Assembly: GCF_001514195.1 (NCBI RefSeq)
Contig: NZ_KQ948739.1
Coordinates: forward strand, 361,304-425,303
Direction of reading: 5' to 3'
DNA: 64,000 nucleotides
Source: Streptomyces griseorubiginosus
Lineage (GTDB): Bacteria > Actinomycetota > Actinomycetes > Streptomycetales > Streptomycetaceae
Shown piece by piece: positions 48,559-55,326 of the stretch. Every line of letters begins with the position of its first letter. Within the stretch, counting starts at the first letter, position 1. The translations under genes and the position numbers were made by a program. The notes below the pieces were generated by a model. The model searched no databases and was not told the origin of the DNA. It saw only the letters and a list, made by a program, of their open reading frames with translations.

Positions 48559-49308
48559 GTGACCTCCTTCGCTCCGGACTCGATCGTCCTGAACCGCAAG
48601 CTGCCGCTCTGGTACCAGGTGTCGCAGTCGCTGCGCGCCTCCATACTCGGCCGCTCGCCCCAGGACCCGCTGCGCCTGCCCACCGAGGAACAGCTCGCCG
48701 GGCACTACGGCGTGAGCGTGCTGACCATGCGGCAGGCGCTCAAGGAGCTGGAGGACGAGGGGCTCATCACCCGGCACCGCCGCCGGGGCACGTTCATCGA
48801 GCCGGACGCGAGAAGGGGCAGCCCGGTCCGGCTGCTCGGCTCGGTGGACGCGATCGTGGCCCAGCAATCCGGTATGACCACCGAGCTGCTGGACCACGGC
48901 AAGTCCGCCGTGCCGCCCGAACTCGCCGAGCACTTCCCGGCGTTGGACGAGGTGGCGGCGTACCACCGGCTCCGCAGCGACGAGCGGACCGGCGAGCCGA
49001 CCAACCACGCCCGCAACTACGTCCGCCCCGAACTGGCCGCGCGCATCGACCCGTCGGACCTGGTGCGCTGGCCGATGACGAAGGTGCTGCGGGACGTCGT
49101 CGGGGCGGACATCAGCCGCATCACGGACACCGTGGAGGCACGGCTCGCGGATCCGGAGACGGCCCGGCTGCTCCAAGTCCCGCTGCTCAGCCCGATCCTG
49201 CACTACACGGGCCTGGCGTACGACGGGGAGGGCCGGGTGCTGGACGCCGCGGTGATCCACTACCGCGGCGACCGCTTCTCCTTCACCGTCACCCTGGACG
49301 CCACGTGA
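48559..49308 (+). CDS. HutC-type GntR family regulator (249 aa)
   Basis: Winged helix at about 15-85 (LWYQVSQSLRASILGRSPQD, RLPTEEQLAGHYGVSVLTMR, DEGLITRHRRRGTFIE), then a UTRA ligand-binding domain (about 95-245). It lies after hmgA and before the ISP-domain gene; control of tyrosine catabolism is possible but the C-rich repeat between them makes linkage uncertain. GTG at 48559; its stop overlaps the next GTG. Confidence 0.9.
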   Translation: MTSFAPDSIVLNRKLPLWYQVSQSLRASILGRSPQDPLRLPTEEQLAGHYGVSVLTMRQALKELEDEGLITRHRRRGTFIEPDARRGSPVRLLGSVDAIVAQQSGMTTELLDHGKSAVPPELAEHFPALDEVAAYHRLRSDERTGEPTNHARNYVRPELAARIDPSDLVRWPMTKVLRDVVGADISRITDTVEARLADPETARLLQVPLLSPILHYTGLAYDGEGRVLDAAVIHYRGDRFSFTVTLDAT

Positions 49309-50489
49309 ACGCACGGTCCGTGACAAGTCGTACGATGCCCAGCGTGACGCACGACGACGCTCCGCCACTCGCGGACCTCATGCCGTGGTCCGTCGCACCG
49401 CCGCGGCTCGGCCGGGGGTGGCCGGCGGGCCCCGACGCGGCCTCCCTGAAGGCCCGCTGGGACGCGCTGCTGAAGGCCGAGGGCCCCGACCGGGAGGCCC
49501 TGTTCGAACCGACCCGGTCCCGCACCCTGCGCTCGGCGGTCGGACAGCTGCCGGGACGGACGGGCGGTACCGAGCGTCTCGCGCGCGCCTCCGGCCCCTG
49601 TCCGGAGCCGGTACGGGTCCTGTCCGCTCCCTTCGACGAGCAGTGGCTGATCCCGGACCACCGGTTGATCGACGCGGCCCGGCCCGAACTGTGGCGGGTG
49701 GCGGACGAGTCGCAGGTGTTCGTGGTGGAGACACCGGCTGAGGGCCGGGGCCCGCACCTCCTCGCGACCTCGCTGCTGCCGCTGCTGCGCCCCGGGCGCG
49801 TCCGTCCGCTGTACCGCCGCCCGGACGGCACGGAACCGAACCTGGCGCCGGGTCTGCCGGAACACCTGCGGACGCGGCTCGGTGTCCCGGTGGAACCGCT
49901 GGACGTCCTCGCGTGGATCCTGACTGCGGTACGCCCCGACCTCACCGTCCCGCTCCCCGCGGACCCCGAACTCTGGTCCCGTGGCGTGGAGTCGGGCCAC
50001 CGTACGCTGTGGCTGATGCGTCGCGACGGCGACCGCCCGAAACTCCCCGGCGGCCGCCGACCGTACGTCCGCGCCCCGCTGCCGTCCCGCCCGCTGACCC
50101 TGGACTACGACCGCGACGAGGAGGCCCTGCTGCTGGACGACGGCCGCATCTCCCCGGTACCGCCGGAGGCCTGGGACTTCGAGGCGGGCGGGGTACGGGT
50201 GCTGGAGCAGTGGTTCACGGCCCGGATCGAGGAACCGGAACCGGGCACGCTCGCGGCGATCCGCCCGCCGACCTGGCCCCAGACCTGGACCTCGGAACTC
50301 CTTGAGCTGATCACGGTGCTGGCCCTGCTGGCGGATCTCCAGCCCCTGGAGGACGAGTTGCCCTCACAGATCACGGTGACCGACCTGCGCAAGGCGGGGG
50401 TACTGCCGGTGCCGGAGAGCGCTCGGAAGCCTGCGTCGGTCTTCGATCACCACGAGGAGGGCCCAGAAGGCCAGTTCACGCTGCTGTGA
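49305..50489 (+). CDS. Stand-alone type ISP restriction-enzyme specificity domain-like protein (394 aa)
   Basis: I recognise this as the C-terminal target-recognition (ISP_C) region of single-chain type ISP restriction-modification enzymes: LADLMPWSVAPPRLGRGWP, EPVRVLSAPFDEQWLIPDHRLIDAARPELW, RRPYVRAPLP, LTLDYDRDEEALLLDDGRIS, VLDHHEEGPEGQF. No helicase, nuclease or methyltransferase part precedes it, so it cannot act as a complete R-M enzyme. Such orphan genes are common in Streptomyces. The start is uncertain: GTG 49305 overlaps the GntR stop (GTGA), while ATG 49335 or GTG 49344 fit the family start better. Confidence 0.82.
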   Translation: MNARSVTSRTMPSVTHDDAPPLADLMPWSVAPPRLGRGWPAGPDAASLKARWDALLKAEGPDREALFEPTRSRTLRSAVGQLPGRTGGTERLARASGPCPEPVRVLSAPFDEQWLIPDHRLIDAARPELWRVADESQVFVVETPAEGRGPHLLATSLLPLLRPGRVRPLYRRPDGTEPNLAPGLPEHLRTRLGVPVEPLDVLAWILTAVRPDLTVPLPADPELWSRGVESGHRTLWLMRRDGDRPKLPGGRRPYVRAPLPSRPLTLDYDRDEEALLLDDGRISPVPPEAWDFEAGGVRVLEQWFTARIEEPEPGTLAAIRPPTWPQTWTSELLELITVLALLADLQPLEDELPSQITVTDLRKAGVLPVPESARKPASVFDHHEEGPEGQFTLL

Positions 50490-50493
50490 CACC

Positions 50494-50570
50494 TTAGGGG
50501 CGCGGGGCTGTGTTGGATTTGCGGCTACCGCCGCGCGGGCGCGACCAGCCACAACGGCGCCGCACCCGGC
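50494..50570 (+). repeat. Dispersed REP-like element, long variant (copy C)
   Basis: TTAGGGGCGCGGGGCTGTG, a middle with CGGCTACCGCCG, then GCGCGACCAGCCACAACGG. Same ends as the short copies with an inserted middle able to pair. It lies between convergent gene ends. Confidence 0.75.
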
Positions 50571-50580
50571 ATACGGACTG

Positions 50581-51294
50581 TCACCCCCGCGGCGAGAACC
50601 CGTCCAGAACCCGCCCCAGCATCCTCTCGAACACCGCATCAAGATCAATCGGCCCCGAGTCCTCCGCGAACGACGCCGCCAACCGCGGATACGCCCCGGA
50701 AGCCACCTGACCCCCCAGATAAGCGATGCGCACCGCGTTCTCCTGCTCCTCCGACCACGGCAGCGACCGCACCCGCTCAGCCGTGGACAGCTCGTTCGAG
50801 ACATACGTCGTCACACACCCGTTGAGCATCGCGACCAGCTCGATCTTCGTGCCGTAGGGCGCCTCCAGCGGATCGAGGCAGGCGAGGCAGTGCTCCAGGT
50901 AGCGCAGGGCGTTGGGGCTGAAGCCGTACACGCCTGACATCAGCCGGACCATCCAGGGGTGCCGGTGCATGAGCGCCTTGGTCTGGCGCGCGTTGCGGAG
51001 CATGTCCGCCCGCCAGTCCCCCGTCGGTTCGAACAGGTCGTGCTCCCCGCTGACCGCGTCCACCATCAGTTCGTACAGGTCCTCCTTGCGGGGGACGTAG
51101 TTGTACAGCGACATCGTGCCGCAGCCCAATTCGGCCGCGACGTGCCGCATCGACACCGCGTCCAGCCCGCCGGCGTCGGCCAGCCGCACCGCCGCCGCCG
51201 CGATGTCCGCCCTGGTGAACGCGGGTCTGGGCCCACGCCCGGTCCGTTCGGGACGAGCCCAGATCACTTCGGGTACGGCCGCTCGGCCCGCCAT
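50581..51294 (-). CDS. TetR-family regulator of the ABC exporter (237 aa)
   Basis: HTH at about 40-75 (ADAGGLDAVSMRHVAAELGC, TMSLYNYVPRKEDLY), with a TetR_C-type ligand domain. Divergent from a two-gene DrrAB-like exporter; two inverted copies of TACGTACAGCGTACGTA in the gap and start region are its likely sites. ATG at 51294 follows GAGGTG. The ligand may be an exported antibiotic or drug. Confidence 0.9.
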   Translation of the reverse strand: MAGRAAVPEVIWARPERTGRGPRPAFTRADIAAAAVRLADAGGLDAVSMRHVAAELGCGTMSLYNYVPRKEDLYELMVDAVSGEHDLFEPTGDWRADMLRNARQTKALMHRHPWMVRLMSGVYGFSPNALRYLEHCLACLDPLEAPYGTKIELVAMLNGCVTTYVSNELSTAERVRSLPWSEEQENAVRIAYLGGQVASGAYPRLAASFAEDSGPIDLDAVFERMLGRVLDGFSPRG

Positions 51295-51322
51295 CGGTCA
51301 TCACCTCGGCCACCATCCTAGT

Positions 51323-51339
51323 TACGTACAGCGTACGTA
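51323..51339. promoter_or_regulatory. TetR-type operator 1
   Basis: TACGTACAGCGTACGTA, palindromic apart from the centre. It lies between the TetR and ABC genes, overlapping where a -35 would be if the -10 is TATGGT (51346-51351). Confidence 0.8.
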
Positions 51340-51345
51340 GTGCGC

Positions 51346-51351
51346 TATGGT
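51346..51351 (+). promoter_or_regulatory. Candidate -10 of a leaderless ABC transcript
   Basis: TATGGT (51346-51351) would start transcription at about 51358, the ATG itself; no ribosome site precedes the ATG, which fits a leaderless mRNA. Confidence 0.45.
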
Positions 51352-51357
51352 CCTGCC

Positions 51358-52296
51358 ATGACTTCTACGTACGCTGTACTTAGTGAGGGTCTGAAGAAAC
51401 GGTTCGGGGAGGTCCATGCCCTGCGCGGCCTCGATCTCGCGGTCGCCCAGGGCACGGTCTGCGGCATCCTCGGGCCCAACGGCGCGGGCAAGACCACGGC
51501 CGTCCGGCTGCTCACCACGCTGCTGCGGCCGGACGCGGGCTCGGCCCGCGTCGCCGGGCACGACCTCGTCCGGGAGCCGGAGGCGGTCCGCCGCTCCATC
51601 GCCGTCACCGGGCAGTACGCCTCGGTGGACGGGGACCTCACCGGACGGCAGAACCTCGTGCTGTTCGCGCGGCTGCACCGGGTGCGGGGGCCGGCCGAGC
51701 GGGCCGCCGAGCTGCTCGACCGCTTCGGGCTGGCCGAGGCCGCCGACCGGACCGCCGCCACGTACTCGGGCGGGATGCGCCGCCGGCTGGACCTGGCGGC
51801 GAGCCTGGTCCGCCGTCCGGAGATCCTGTTCCTCGACGAGCCGACGACCGGCCTCGACCCCGCCAGCCGCAACCTCATCCACGACGCCGTACGCGAGCTG
51901 ACCGCGGACGGCACGACGGTGCTGCTGACCACGCAGTACCTGGAGGAGGCCGACCAACTCGCCCATGACATCGCCCTGGTGGACAAGGGACGGGTCGCGC
52001 ACACGGGTTCGCCGGCCTACCTCAAGGCCCTGATAGGGGCGCATGTCGAGATCGTCGTCGCGGACCCCGGCGTCCTGGCGAGAGCGGCCACCGTGCTCGA
52101 CCAACTCACGGGTGGGGAACCGTCGTTCGACAAGGACCGCAACGCGGTCGCCGCGACCACCCGGGACACCACGCTCACGTTGCCCCGTCTGGTGCGCGAA
52201 CTGGACGCGGCGGGCGTGCCGTTGCTCGACGCGAGCATCCGGCCGCCGACCCTGGACGAGGTGTTCCTGCGACTGACCGAGGAGGTGGCCGCATGA
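51358..52296 (+). CDS. DrrA-like ABC exporter ATPase (312 aa)
   Basis: ATP-binding subunit of a drug or antibiotic efflux pump. Walker A GPNGAGKTTAVRL, signature YSGGMRRRLDLAASLVRRPE, Walker B LFLDEPTTGLDPASR, H-loop TTQYLEEADQL, and the C-terminal DrrA/CcmA-type extension. ATG at 51358 is followed within 10 codons by operator 2 (51366-51382), so codons 3-8 double as a protein-binding site. Its stop overlaps the permease start (ATGA). Confidence 0.93.
   Translation: MTSTYAVLSEGLKKRFGEVHALRGLDLAVAQGTVCGILGPNGAGKTTAVRLLTTLLRPDAGSARVAGHDLVREPEAVRRSIAVTGQYASVDGDLTGRQNLVLFARLHRVRGPAERAAELLDRFGLAEAADRTAATYSGGMRRRLDLAASLVRRPEILFLDEPTTGLDPASRNLIHDAVRELTADGTTVLLTTQYLEEADQLAHDIALVDKGRVAHTGSPAYLKALIGAHVEIVVADPGVLARAATVLDQLTGGEPSFDKDRNAVAATTRDTTLTLPRLVRELDAAGVPLLDASIRPPTLDEVFLRLTEEVAA
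51366..51382. promoter_or_regulatory. TetR-type operator 2, inside the ATPase gene
   Basis: TACGTACGCTGTACTTA; its reverse complement differs from operator 1 (51323-51339) at one base. It lies over codons 3-8 of the ATPase gene. Confidence 0.75.
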
Positions 52297-53075
52297 GCAT
52301 GTCGGCCTACGACGGCACCGCGATGCTGGGCCGCCAGCTGCGCCGGGTGCGGAACAACCCGGGGCTGCTGGTCCTGACCCAGACCATGCCGATCACCATG
52401 CTGCTCTTCTTCGGCTATGTCTTCGGCAGCGCACTGGCGATGCCGGGCGAGCAGTACCGGTCCTACCTGGTGCCGGGTCTGCTGGTGGCGACCGCGGCGA
52501 ACGGGATCATGACGGGAATGTTCCAGGCGGCACAGGACGTCCACCGGGGCGTCACGGAGCGGCTGCGGACCCTGCCGATCAGCCGGGCGGCCGTACCGCT
52601 GGGACAGTCGGTCGCGGATGTCGTGGTCAGCGGCGCGGGGCTGGTGCCGTTCCTGCTGGTGGGGCTCGCGGTGGGCTGGCGGGTGGAGGGGTCCGCGCCG
52701 CAAGCGGCGGCCGCCGTGGGGCTGTTGCTGCTGTTCCGGTTCGCGACGACCTGGGTGGGCATCTTCCTCGGGCTGCTCAGCCGCAACGAGGAGGCCGCGG
52801 GCCAGCTGGGCGGAGCCACCTTCATCCTGCCGCTGCTGTCCAACGCCTACATCCCGACCGAGGGCCTGCCCGGGTGGCTGCGGCCCCTTGCCGAGTGGAA
52901 CCCGATCAGCGCGGTGACCACGGCCCTGCGGGACCTGTTCGGGAACGCACCGGTGCCGGAGGGGGGCGCCTGGCCGGTGGCACATCCGATCGCAGGGTCA
53001 CTGCTGTGGTGCGCGGTACTGCTCGCGGTCTTCGCACCGCTCGCCGTGCGGCGGTACGGGCGCGGAGAGGGCTGA
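52293..53075 (+). CDS. DrrB-like ABC-2 permease (260 aa)
   Basis: ABC-2 type permease with six membrane segments: MPITMLLFFGYVFGSALAM, SYLVPGLLVATAANGIMTG, and the PVLRTLPISR-like loop RLRTLPISRAAVPLGQSVAD, typical of DrrB. Partner of the ATPase it overlaps by 4 bp. Its stop codon (53073-53075) lies within the first unit of a 14-bp tandem array. Confidence 0.91.
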   Translation: MSMSAYDGTAMLGRQLRRVRNNPGLLVLTQTMPITMLLFFGYVFGSALAMPGEQYRSYLVPGLLVATAANGIMTGMFQAAQDVHRGVTERLRTLPISRAAVPLGQSVADVVVSGAGLVPFLLVGLAVGWRVEGSAPQAAAAVGLLLLFRFATTWVGIFLGLLSRNEEAAGQLGGATFILPLLSNAYIPTEGLPGWLRPLAEWNPISAVTTALRDLFGNAPVPEGGAWPVAHPIAGSLLWCAVLLAVFAPLAVRRYGRGEG

Positions 53076-53167
53076 ACGCCTCCCACTGACCGCTTGTCAC
53101 TGACCGCTTGTCACTGACCGCTTGTCACTGACCGCCTGTCACTGAAAGCCCGTCGCTGAACGCCTCT
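53070..53167 (+). repeat. 14-bp tandem repeat over the permease stop codon
   Basis: Seven units: GGCTGAACGCCTCC, three exact CACTGACCGCTTGT, CACTGACCGCCTGT, CACTGAAAGCCCGT and CGCTGAACGCCTCT. Each unit includes TGA; the first TGA is the permease stop. Confidence 0.92.
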
Positions 53168-53359
53168 TGCCGGGAGGAGAGTTCGGGCCCTGCCGGGGCC
53201 CGGGCCGACCTCGGAGGCGTGCATGCCAAAGGTGGTGCGCGTACGGGGTGGCCGAGCCGGGGGTGGGGTGCACCCCTCGCTCGGTCCGCTCACCTGGATC
53301 GTGCTGCATGCCGTGGGGATGACGGACAGGACCGCAGCACGAAACCGGGCGGCTGGGGC

Positions 53360-53629
53360 TCAGTGCCCGCCGAACAGCGAACGGCGCAGTCGGCGCAGTG
53401 GCGCGAACAGCGAGACGCGACGCATGCGGGCGCCCCGGTCGCTGCGCTCCTGCTTGGTGGTGTCACGCGCGGTCAGCTCACGCATCAGCGAGGTCGCCTC
53501 GGCCGCCTCGCGCTGCGGGACGGCGGGCCCCGACAGCACCGAGAGATGGCGGTCCAGGCGCGAACTGGTCGCGCTGCTCCCGCAGGTGATCGCAGGGACC
53601 CTCGCCCTGCGCACTGTTATCTGTTCCAT
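53360..53629 (-). CDS. Small unknown basic protein (89 aa)
   Basis: Starts MEQITVRRARVPAITCGSSA after a good GGGGAG ribosome site (4-nt spacing). Contains SSRLDRHLSVLSGPAVPQRE and an Arg-rich C-terminus MRRVSLFAPLRRLRRSLFGG, possibly an amphipathic membrane-contact helix. Family unknown to me; it looks conserved by codon use. It is downstream of rskA in the same direction, with a 126-bp gap. Confidence 0.72.
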   Translation of the reverse strand: MEQITVRRARVPAITCGSSATSSRLDRHLSVLSGPAVPQREAAEATSLMRELTARDTTKQERSDRGARMRRVSLFAPLRRLRRSLFGGH

Positions 53630-53755
53630 GTCACTCCCCACCCGTACGAGTCCACCCGGCCCGGGCAGGGTAACCCTATCGCCCCGTCGAGGCACACGTG
53701 TATCGGCGTCACAGGATTCACCTTCCCCGCAAGGGCGTTGACGACCCCTCCATGA

Positions 53756-54580
53756 TTACTCTCCGAATCCAACAGATTTCAGGGCGAGTTGGACAACCGG
53801 CTGAGTAGTGGGTTGCGGTGAGCCCCCGTCGGGCTCCACGGTCACAGCGAGTGATGTTGCAGACTTGTCGAGTCCGGTGGCGACCAAGGGCGTGTCGGCG
53901 GCGAAGAGCCCCAGGGAGCGCGGTTGCTCGTCGGGGCGCATGAGCCACAACTGGCGCACGCGGCCGCTCGGGGGCGCGCTGTACCCGCTCAGGGTGACGA
54001 CCGCGCGCCCCTCCGATGCGGAGGCGACCACGGCGATGCTCCGGCCCTGCGCGTCCCGACCCCGGGTCGCGAGCACGTCCGTGGCCTGGAGAACGTGGGC
54101 GATCTCACTGGCCTGCGCCTTCTGGGCGTTCAGTTCGTCCTGGGTCCGGTGGGCCTGGACGGCGAACAGGGAAGCGACGACGAGCGCCGCGGCCGCCGTG
54201 GCCGTCGCGAAGGGCACGAAGAGCGGACGCCTCCGACGCTGTCTGGGCGGCGGCTGCGCGCCCCACACATGCGGGGGCAGCTGCGACTTGCGGGCCCTGG
54301 CCGGCTCGGGCCGGGCCCGCTGCGGCTCCGGACGCGCGGCCGGCTGCTGCGGGGTGGTGCGCACGGCGGACAGCACCCGGTCACGCATCGCGGCCGGCGG
54401 CGGGGCGGCCGTCGACCATGCCAGCCGTACGGCGTCCTCGGACAGGGCACGCACCTCCGCCGCGCAGCTGTCGCAGCCCTTGAGATGCCGCTCGAACCGG
54501 GCCCGCTCAGGCGGCTCCAGCGCGTCGAGGGCATAGGGGGCCGCGAGGGAGTGGAGATCTTCCCGGCGGAAGAGACTCAC
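53756..54580 (-). CDS. rskA: RskA-type membrane anti-sigma factor (274 aa)
   Basis: N-terminal anti-sigma domain with a zinc-type motif HLKGCDSC (H-x3-C-x2-C) near 30-40, a Pro/Arg-rich linker, one membrane segment (about 124-148, PFATATAAAALVVASLFAVQ) and an extracytoplasmic RskA domain (to 274). It holds SigK inactive until regulated proteolysis. GTG at 54580 shares bases with the sigK stop (GTGA). No membrane protease gene is adjacent. Confidence 0.9.
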   Translation of the reverse strand: MSLFRREDLHSLAAPYALDALEPPERARFERHLKGCDSCAAEVRALSEDAVRLAWSTAAPPPAAMRDRVLSAVRTTPQQPAARPEPQRARPEPARARKSQLPPHVWGAQPPPRQRRRRPLFVPFATATAAAALVVASLFAVQAHRTQDELNAQKAQASEIAHVLQATDVLATRGRDAQGRSIAVVASASEGRAVVTLSGYSAPPSGRVRQLWLMRPDEQPRSLGLFAADTPLVATGLDKSATSLAVTVEPDGGSPQPTTQPVVQLALKSVGFGE

Positions 54581-55119
54581 GCCACACCTCCCAGGCACTC
54601 CCGCAAGCGGGTCAGTCCGTCACGCATGCGCGTCTTCACCGTCCCCAGCGGCAGCGACAGCCGCTCAGCCACTTCACGGTAGGTGTACCCGTCGTAATAG
54701 GCGAGGGTCACCGACTGGCGCTGGAGTTCGGTGAGACGCTCCAGGCACCGGCGCACCCACTCGCGTTCGAGGCCGGCCTCGACCTCCTCGGTCACCTGGT
54801 CGAAGGCCGTGTGGTGGGCCCGCCGCGCCTCGCGCTGCTCGCGCTCACCGGCCGCGCGGGCGCTGCGCACCCGGTCGACGGCACGGCGGTGCGCGAGCGT
54901 GAGGATCCAGGACAGCGCGCTGCCCCGGCCCGGGTCGAACCGGGCGGCCGACCGCCAGCACTCCAGCAGCACTTCCTGTGACACCTCCTCCGACTGCGCC
55001 GGATCACGCACCACGCGCCGTACGAGCCCGAACACCGGTCCCGACACGAGCCCGTAGAGCTCCTCGAAAGCCCTCTGGTCCCCGCCCGCCACGAGCACCA
55101 GAAGCTCGTCCGCCTCCAA
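54577..55119 (-). CDS. sigK: ECF sigma factor SigK (180 aa)
   Basis: Sigma-70 region 2 (FEELYGLVSGPVFGLVRRVV, AQSEEVSQEVLLECWRSAARFD) and region 4 (LTELQRQSVTLAYYDGYTYREVAERLSLPLGTVKTRMRDGL). GSALSWILTLAHRRAVDRVR is characteristic of SigK. A TTG start at 55119 (MEADELLVLV) is preferred over the upstream GTG (55188), because that GTG is next to an apparent ribosome site and inside a SigK-type promoter (55172-55198) that would start RNA downstream of it. TTG has GGGAGG 10 nt upstream. Co-translated with rskA. Confidence 0.88.
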   Translation of the reverse strand: MEADELLVLVAGGDQRAFEELYGLVSGPVFGLVRRVVRDPAQSEEVSQEVLLECWRSAARFDPGRGSALSWILTLAHRRAVDRVRSARAAGEREQREARRAHHTAFDQVTEEVEAGLEREWVRRCLERLTELQRQSVTLAYYDGYTYREVAERLSLPLGTVKTRMRDGLTRLRECLGGVA

Positions 55120-55171
55120 CTCGTCGCCCCCTCCCGCAAAGCCGCACCTGGGCCGTCCCGTCCCACGAGGT

Positions 55172-55198
55172 ATTCGCAACGAACACACCTCCGGATGG
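55172..55198 (-). promoter_or_regulatory. SigK-type promoter of sigK-rskA
   Basis: On the minus strand CCATCC (55198-55193), 15 bp, GCGAAT (55177-55172). Mycobacterial SigK promoters have CCATCC near -35 and CCGAAT near -10, so this is a candidate autoregulatory promoter. Confidence 0.65.
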
Positions 55199-55261
55199 GG
55201 TTACGGATCAGATCGCCGAAAACGCGGGTCGAGCAGCAGAAAAGAAGTTTTGAGATTCGAC

Positions 55262-55288
55262 CAATCCAGCCCGCCCACCGTTCCGAAT
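55262..55288 (+). promoter_or_regulatory. SigK-type promoter of the DUF4331 operon
   Basis: CAATCC (55262-55267), 15 bp, CCGAAT (55283-55288), then ATG at 55327 about 32 nt after the expected start point. Same spacing as the divergent sigK promoter at 55172-55198. Confidence 0.65.
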
Positions 55289-55326
55289 CACCGGGCGTCA
55301 GGCAAGTTGGACTGAGGACGGACGGC

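Noticed and set aside
53070..53167. CRISPR-like array
   Set aside because: Units are 14 bp and directly adjacent with no unique spacers, and there is no cas gene. It is a plain tandem repeat.
53219..53755. Plus-strand frames of 172-178 codons opposite the small basic protein
   Set aside because: Low-complexity Arg/Ser content. The minus-strand frame has a strong ribosome site and better coding character.
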